Assembly: GCA_003635195.1 (NCBI GenBank)
Contig: PYIY01000209.1
Location: forward strand, 57,394 to 121,393
Direction of reading: 5' to 3'
Length of the DNA: 64,000 bases
DNA from: Candidatus Poribacteria bacterium
Lineage (GTDB): Bacteria > Poribacteria > WGA-4E > WGA-3G
Positions within the stretch are counted from its first letter, which is position 1, and each line of letters opens with the position of its first letter. Position numbers and translations under genes: made by a program. The notes under the pieces were generated by a model. That model saw nothing but the letters and a program-made list of their open reading frames with translations. It had not been told where the DNA came from and ran no database searches. Positions 61,060-64,000 of this stretch are shown one piece after another.

Positions 61060-63429
61060 ATGACACTGAAATTAGACGAAAACCAACAAAAAGCCGTTGA
61101 ACACCTGCAGGGACCCGCGCTCGTCGTAGCAGGGCCTGGTAGCGGCAAAACTACGGTTATCAAAGAACGAATTTTACATCTGATTCGTGAACACAATGTG
61201 GATCCGGAGCAGATCCTTGCGATTGCCTTTACCAATGTTGCTGTTACTGAGCTAGAAGATCGGATATTAGGGGAATTGGATTCAAAGCACGGACACCCTA
61301 AAATTCGCACTCTTCATGGGTTTGGAAAAGACATTATCACTGACAACTATAGAGAAGCAGGTTTTAGTTTCCCACCTGCTGTCTGGGGTGGTAGAATTAA
61401 ACCGATACTTGAACAGGAAAGGGAGCGACTTGAAAGAAACGCATCTGACGCAATAGTTGCTATCTACAAAATTCAAAGTCAGACTACTGGTAAATGTTAC
61501 ATCGGGCAGTCTATCAATCCAACACATAGGAAAAAACAACATTTTCGCAATTCATCAAACTCGCGCCTGCGACAAGCAATTAGAAACGAAGGTAGCAGTC
61601 AGTTTACATTTGAAATTATTGAACGGGTGCGAGGGCTAGAAGCAAACGAACGTGAGTCTTATTGGATAGAGCATTATAGGAATTCCGGCGGTGTTTTTAA
61701 TTCAACTAATCCACTACGACAACAATATAGTAATCAGCTGCTGATTGAGTTGTTCTGTCAATTCTTCAATGCCCGTGACGCTGAAGAATTTAACAAAATA
61801 CTGCAGGAAGTGATGGCAGAAAAAAGTAAAGTTGAAACTGGATTATTCCTCCCTAGCACCATTAATGACAATCGTGTACGCTCGTTCGCCGAGAAATATG
61901 AAGCAGCGAGACAAAAAACCGACGCTGTTGATTACCAAGATATGCTTATCTACTCAGCACATTTACTGGAAAGTTATCCATCCTTTTGCCAATATTATTG
62001 TGATAAATATCCATATGTGCTTATTGATGAGTTCCAAGATATATCGCGTGCGGATTTCCGACTTATAAAGTTGTTATCCGAAAATATCTTCGCTGTCGGT
62101 GATGACGACCAAGCGATTTATGGATTCCGCGGTGGCGACTCCAAGATTATGCTTGAATTTGCTGATCAGCAGAATGTGAGCAAATATGAGATCACACGTA
62201 ACTACCGTTCCACGTCAACTATCGTTGCCCACGCGAGAGCCTTGATTGAGAAAAATACGCTGCGAATCTCAAAAGACCTCCGCCCCCAAAATCCAATGCA
62301 ACAGGAGATAAAAATTATAGAATCGACACTGGAAACTGTAGAAACTAGCTTACTGCCTGAACTAAGATTATCAGAGGAAACTGCTATTTTGACGCGGACT
62401 AACTATGAAATTGAAAAGATTGAAGAAATATTTGACGATCAACCGTTTCCCATTGAAGTATCAACAATTCACAAAGCAAAAGGCAAAGAATGGGAAAAAG
62501 TTATCCTCATAGTGAATGCATTAGATGTGTGGGATAATGGAAGTCCGTACATAAGTCTCCCTGACACTAGGAATGAAATAACCGAGGAACGTCGCGTTTT
62601 CTACGTCGCTATGACTCGGGCAAAACAAGAGTTGATTGTGCTCGGTGGAAATTGCCAATTTATTTTAGAGTTCCAAAACTTGTCTCCTATAGAAATTGCG
62701 AAATTGCAAAGACTTCAAACCAAGAACGAATTAAAAGAAACCCTCAATGAGGTATTGGCATCATTAGAACGGAAGTTTAGGAGAGAGTTAGAAGAAGAAA
62801 TTGAAGCAGCGTTAATACGATTCCGACAAGAGTTAAGACAAGAGATCAAAGCAGCACGGACACAATACGAACCTGAACTTAGACATCTACGACATATAGC
62901 GATTAAAGCCAAGCATACTAAACAAAACAAACAAAAGCAAATAAACTATGTACTTCCACAAGAACGAAAAGCCGCAAATAACACTTTTCTTGAAGGGTTG
63001 CTTCCGGTGTTAGACGAGTTTGAATTACAAATCAATAGTCTGCCAGCAACAACTGAATCAAATAGTGAGTCCGATGATTTTGGAGTACTCATCGGAAGTG
63101 TACAACTCGCCCACAAACAGATGTTAGACACTTTGAAAAACTATGGACTCAGACCTATCGAAACCTTCGGTAAAATTTTCAATCCAACTTACCACGAAGA
63201 AGTCCTACCAGCTGTATATTCAAATGAAGTGAAAGCGGGATGGGTAGCAAGAGAAGAACAGCGCGGTTATCTATCGCACGATCAAGTCATACGTAAGGCG
63301 CAAGTCGTTATCTCTAAAGGAGAAAATATTCGGGAACCTGAACGATTAGATCGAGTTGTTGATATATATCTATACCGTCTAATATCCGCATTTCAGGCTA
63401 AGTACGAATTAAGTAACGACTTGTGTTAG
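61060..63429 (+). CDS. UvrD-type helicase with GIY-YIG insertion and C-terminal GrpE-like domain
   Basis: 789 residues from the ATG at 61060; the earlier frame begins in repeat sequence. SF1A motifs: AGPGSGKTT, TLHGFGKDII, LIDEFQD (~320), GDDDQAIYGFRGG, TIHKAKGKEWEKV, ERRVFYVAMTRAK. GIY-YIG insertion at ~132-220 (AIYKIQSQTTGKCYIGQSIN, HRKKQH). After the helicase a long coiled coil (~565-630) leads to a GrpE-like domain: LLPVLDEFELQI, LAHKQMLDTLKNYGL, IFNPTYHEEVLPA, RGYLSHDQVIRKAQVVIS. GrpE is the nucleotide-exchange factor of DnaK, so this end may recruit a chaperone. An unusual fusion. Confidence 0.85.
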   Translation: MTLKLDENQQKAVEHLQGPALVVAGPGSGKTTVIKERILHLIREHNVDPEQILAIAFTNVAVTELEDRILGELDSKHGHPKIRTLHGFGKDIITDNYREAGFSFPPAVWGGRIKPILEQERERLERNASDAIVAIYKIQSQTTGKCYIGQSINPTHRKKQHFRNSSNSRLRQAIRNEGSSQFTFEIIERVRGLEANERESYWIEHYRNSGGVFNSTNPLRQQYSNQLLIELFCQFFNARDAEEFNKILQEVMAEKSKVETGLFLPSTINDNRVRSFAEKYEAARQKTDAVDYQDMLIYSAHLLESYPSFCQYYCDKYPYVLIDEFQDISRADFRLIKLLSENIFAVGDDDQAIYGFRGGDSKIMLEFADQQNVSKYEITRNYRSTSTIVAHARALIEKNTLRISKDLRPQNPMQQEIKIIESTLETVETSLLPELRLSEETAILTRTNYEIEKIEEIFDDQPFPIEVSTIHKAKGKEWEKVILIVNALDVWDNGSPYISLPDTRNEITEERRVFYVAMTRAKQELIVLGGNCQFILEFQNLSPIEIAKLQRLQTKNELKETLNEVLASLERKFRRELEEEIEAALIRFRQELRQEIKAARTQYEPELRHLRHIAIKAKHTKQNKQKQINYVLPQERKAANNTFLEGLLPVLDEFELQINSLPATTESNSESDDFGVLIGSVQLAHKQMLDTLKNYGLRPIETFGKIFNPTYHEEVLPAVYSNEVKAGWVAREEQRGYLSHDQVIRKAQVVISKGENIREPERLDRVVDIYLYRLISAFQAKYELSNDLC

Positions 63430-64000
63430 TTAACTTTTTGTAGTGCCAACGCTAATTAGGGCCGCAATTCCGTAAAGTTAAGACAAGTTTTTTTGCTCAA
63501 ATTCGACGGGTGTTAAATACCCTAACGCCGAATGCGGGCGTTTCTGGTTATACACCTGTTGAATAAAATAACCGATACGTGATTCAACTTCTGAGATATT
63601 CTCATAGTCATTGAGGTGGACTTCCTCTTCCTTGAGCGTTCGGATGAGTCTTTCGGCATACCCGTTCTCCCAAGGACACCCTCTACGGGCTAAAGAGACC
63701 TCTATCCCATGACATATCAAGGTCTTGATGTAAGTATTAGACAGATACTGCACGCCTTGATCGGAATGATGGATCTCTGGGACGCTCTGACGCAGTGCTT
63801 GTTCTAAAGGCTTCAACGTCAGGGGTTGGTTCAGGTGCCGACTGACCTGCCACCCTCTTATCATGCGAGTGAAGACATCCATGAGCACCGCGACGTAGAC
63901 GAAATGTCCTTTCAAACGGACGTAGGTAATATCACCGACCCAGACCTGATCACATCGCGTGATGGCAAGATTATCAATCCGATTGCTCCATTGCTGCTGA
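63430..64000 (-). mobile_element. IS3-family insertion sequence (partial, runs off window)
   Basis: Contains the IS3-type transposase frame below and, at 63430-63477, the expected right-end region (an inverted-repeat-like CCGTAAAGTTAAGACAAG next to the stop). The left end and orfA are outside the window. Confidence 0.75.
63478..64000 (-). CDS. IS3-family transposase OrfB (5'-truncated by window edge)
   Basis: At least 173 residues of a DDE integrase core; the frame is open to the window end and continues beyond it. The catalytic residues are visible: first Asp in VWVGDITYVRLKG, second Asp in IHHSDQGVQYLS, and Glu in CPWENGYAERLIRTLKEE. The C-terminus QKRPHSALGYLTPVEFE is typical of IS3 OrfB. 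No frameshift or stop in the visible part, so it may be active. Confidence 0.93.
   Translation of the reverse strand, partial: QQQWSNRIDNLAITRCDQVWVGDITYVRLKGHFVYVAVLMDVFTRMIRGWQVSRHLNQPLTLKPLEQALRQSVPEIHHSDQGVQYLSNTYIKTLICHGIEVSLARRGCPWENGYAERLIRTLKEEEVHLNDYENISEVESRIGYFIQQVYNQKRPHSALGYLTPVEFEQKNLS

Noticed and set aside
1..64000. tRNA, rRNA or riboswitch genes
   Set aside because: I looked for tRNA-like cloverleaf arms with CCA ends and for rRNA-conserved blocks and found none I could support by eye.

Overview
The window looks like a chromosomal segment of an uncultured, secretion-rich bacterium, most likely Candidatus Poribacteria or a close relative. This is an inference from gene content: an array of secreted WD40 proteins, two phytanoyl-CoA dioxygenase-like (PhyH) proteins, a sulfatase-fold hydrolase, a LamG protein, two FG-GAP/ASPIC-UnbV (CRTAC-like) proteins, a partner-switching sigma module, and many short dispersed repeats between genes. 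I saw no rRNA or tRNA gene and no CRISPR array.

Layout. 1-12.6 kb (minus): eight tandem secreted WD40 paralogues. Six are intact with 14 blades each, one is cut by the window edge and one is collapsed to a single blade. 12.9-16.7 kb: PAP2 phosphatase, polysaccharide deacetylase, Tat-exported aldo/keto reductase, LamG protein. 17.1-20.5 kb (plus): ECF sigma factor, zinc-motif anti-sigma factor and secreted TPR protein in one operon. 20.5-24.4 kb (minus): TPR/FG-GAP lipoprotein translationally coupled to nicotinate phosphoribosyltransferase. 25-30 kb (minus): an AT-richer island with defence character, holding a TIR-like nucleotide-binding protein, a decayed fragment, a DUF4238 protein fused to a phage-terminase-like ATPase fold, and a DNA methyltransferase fused to HNH. 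30-39 kb (minus): TolB-like lipoprotein, FG-GAP protein, accC, accB, efp, rdgB, rph, a small protein and PhyH. 39-47 kb (minus): BatA-like VWA protein, DUF58 protein, RsbU-like phosphatase, STAS protein, RsbW-like kinase, and a DUF4381-like membrane protein. 47-48.3 kb: a 4x[4Fe-4S] ferredoxin with a SufR-like regulator. 48.6-57.1 kb (plus): PhyH, sulfatase-fold enzyme, PEP-hydrolase-like TIM barrel, metzincin-ankyrin protein, purL, purQ, membrane protein. 57.1-63.4 kb (plus): a decayed mazEF-like locus, an RHH-like/HNH pair, and two UvrD-type helicases with an inserted GIY-YIG nuclease domain, the second also ending in a GrpE-like domain. 63.4 kb-end: an IS3-family element running off the window.

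The most unusual signals are: (1) a family of palindromic elements built from 7-bp units (AGTTNNN)n / (NNNAACT)n that sit at gene edges, sometimes over the stop codon, and have entered two unrelated genes in the same reading frame, adding the peptide LPEKSPLVTGN to both RdgB and the BatA-like protein; (2) helicase-GIY-YIG and helicase-GIY-YIG-GrpE fusions in tandem; (3) the DUF4238-terminase-like fusion beside TIR-like and methyltransferase-HNH genes; (4) remnants of IS200/IS605-type ends with omega-RNA-like 3' scaffolds; (5) a WD40 array that grew by duplicating a two-gene unit, with one copy collapsed by internal deletion.

All family names are by eye from motifs; no database search was run. 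Start codons were moved from the longest open frame to an internal ATG, GTG or TTG wherever a Shine-Dalgarno (SD) sequence, a signal peptide or a family boundary favoured it.
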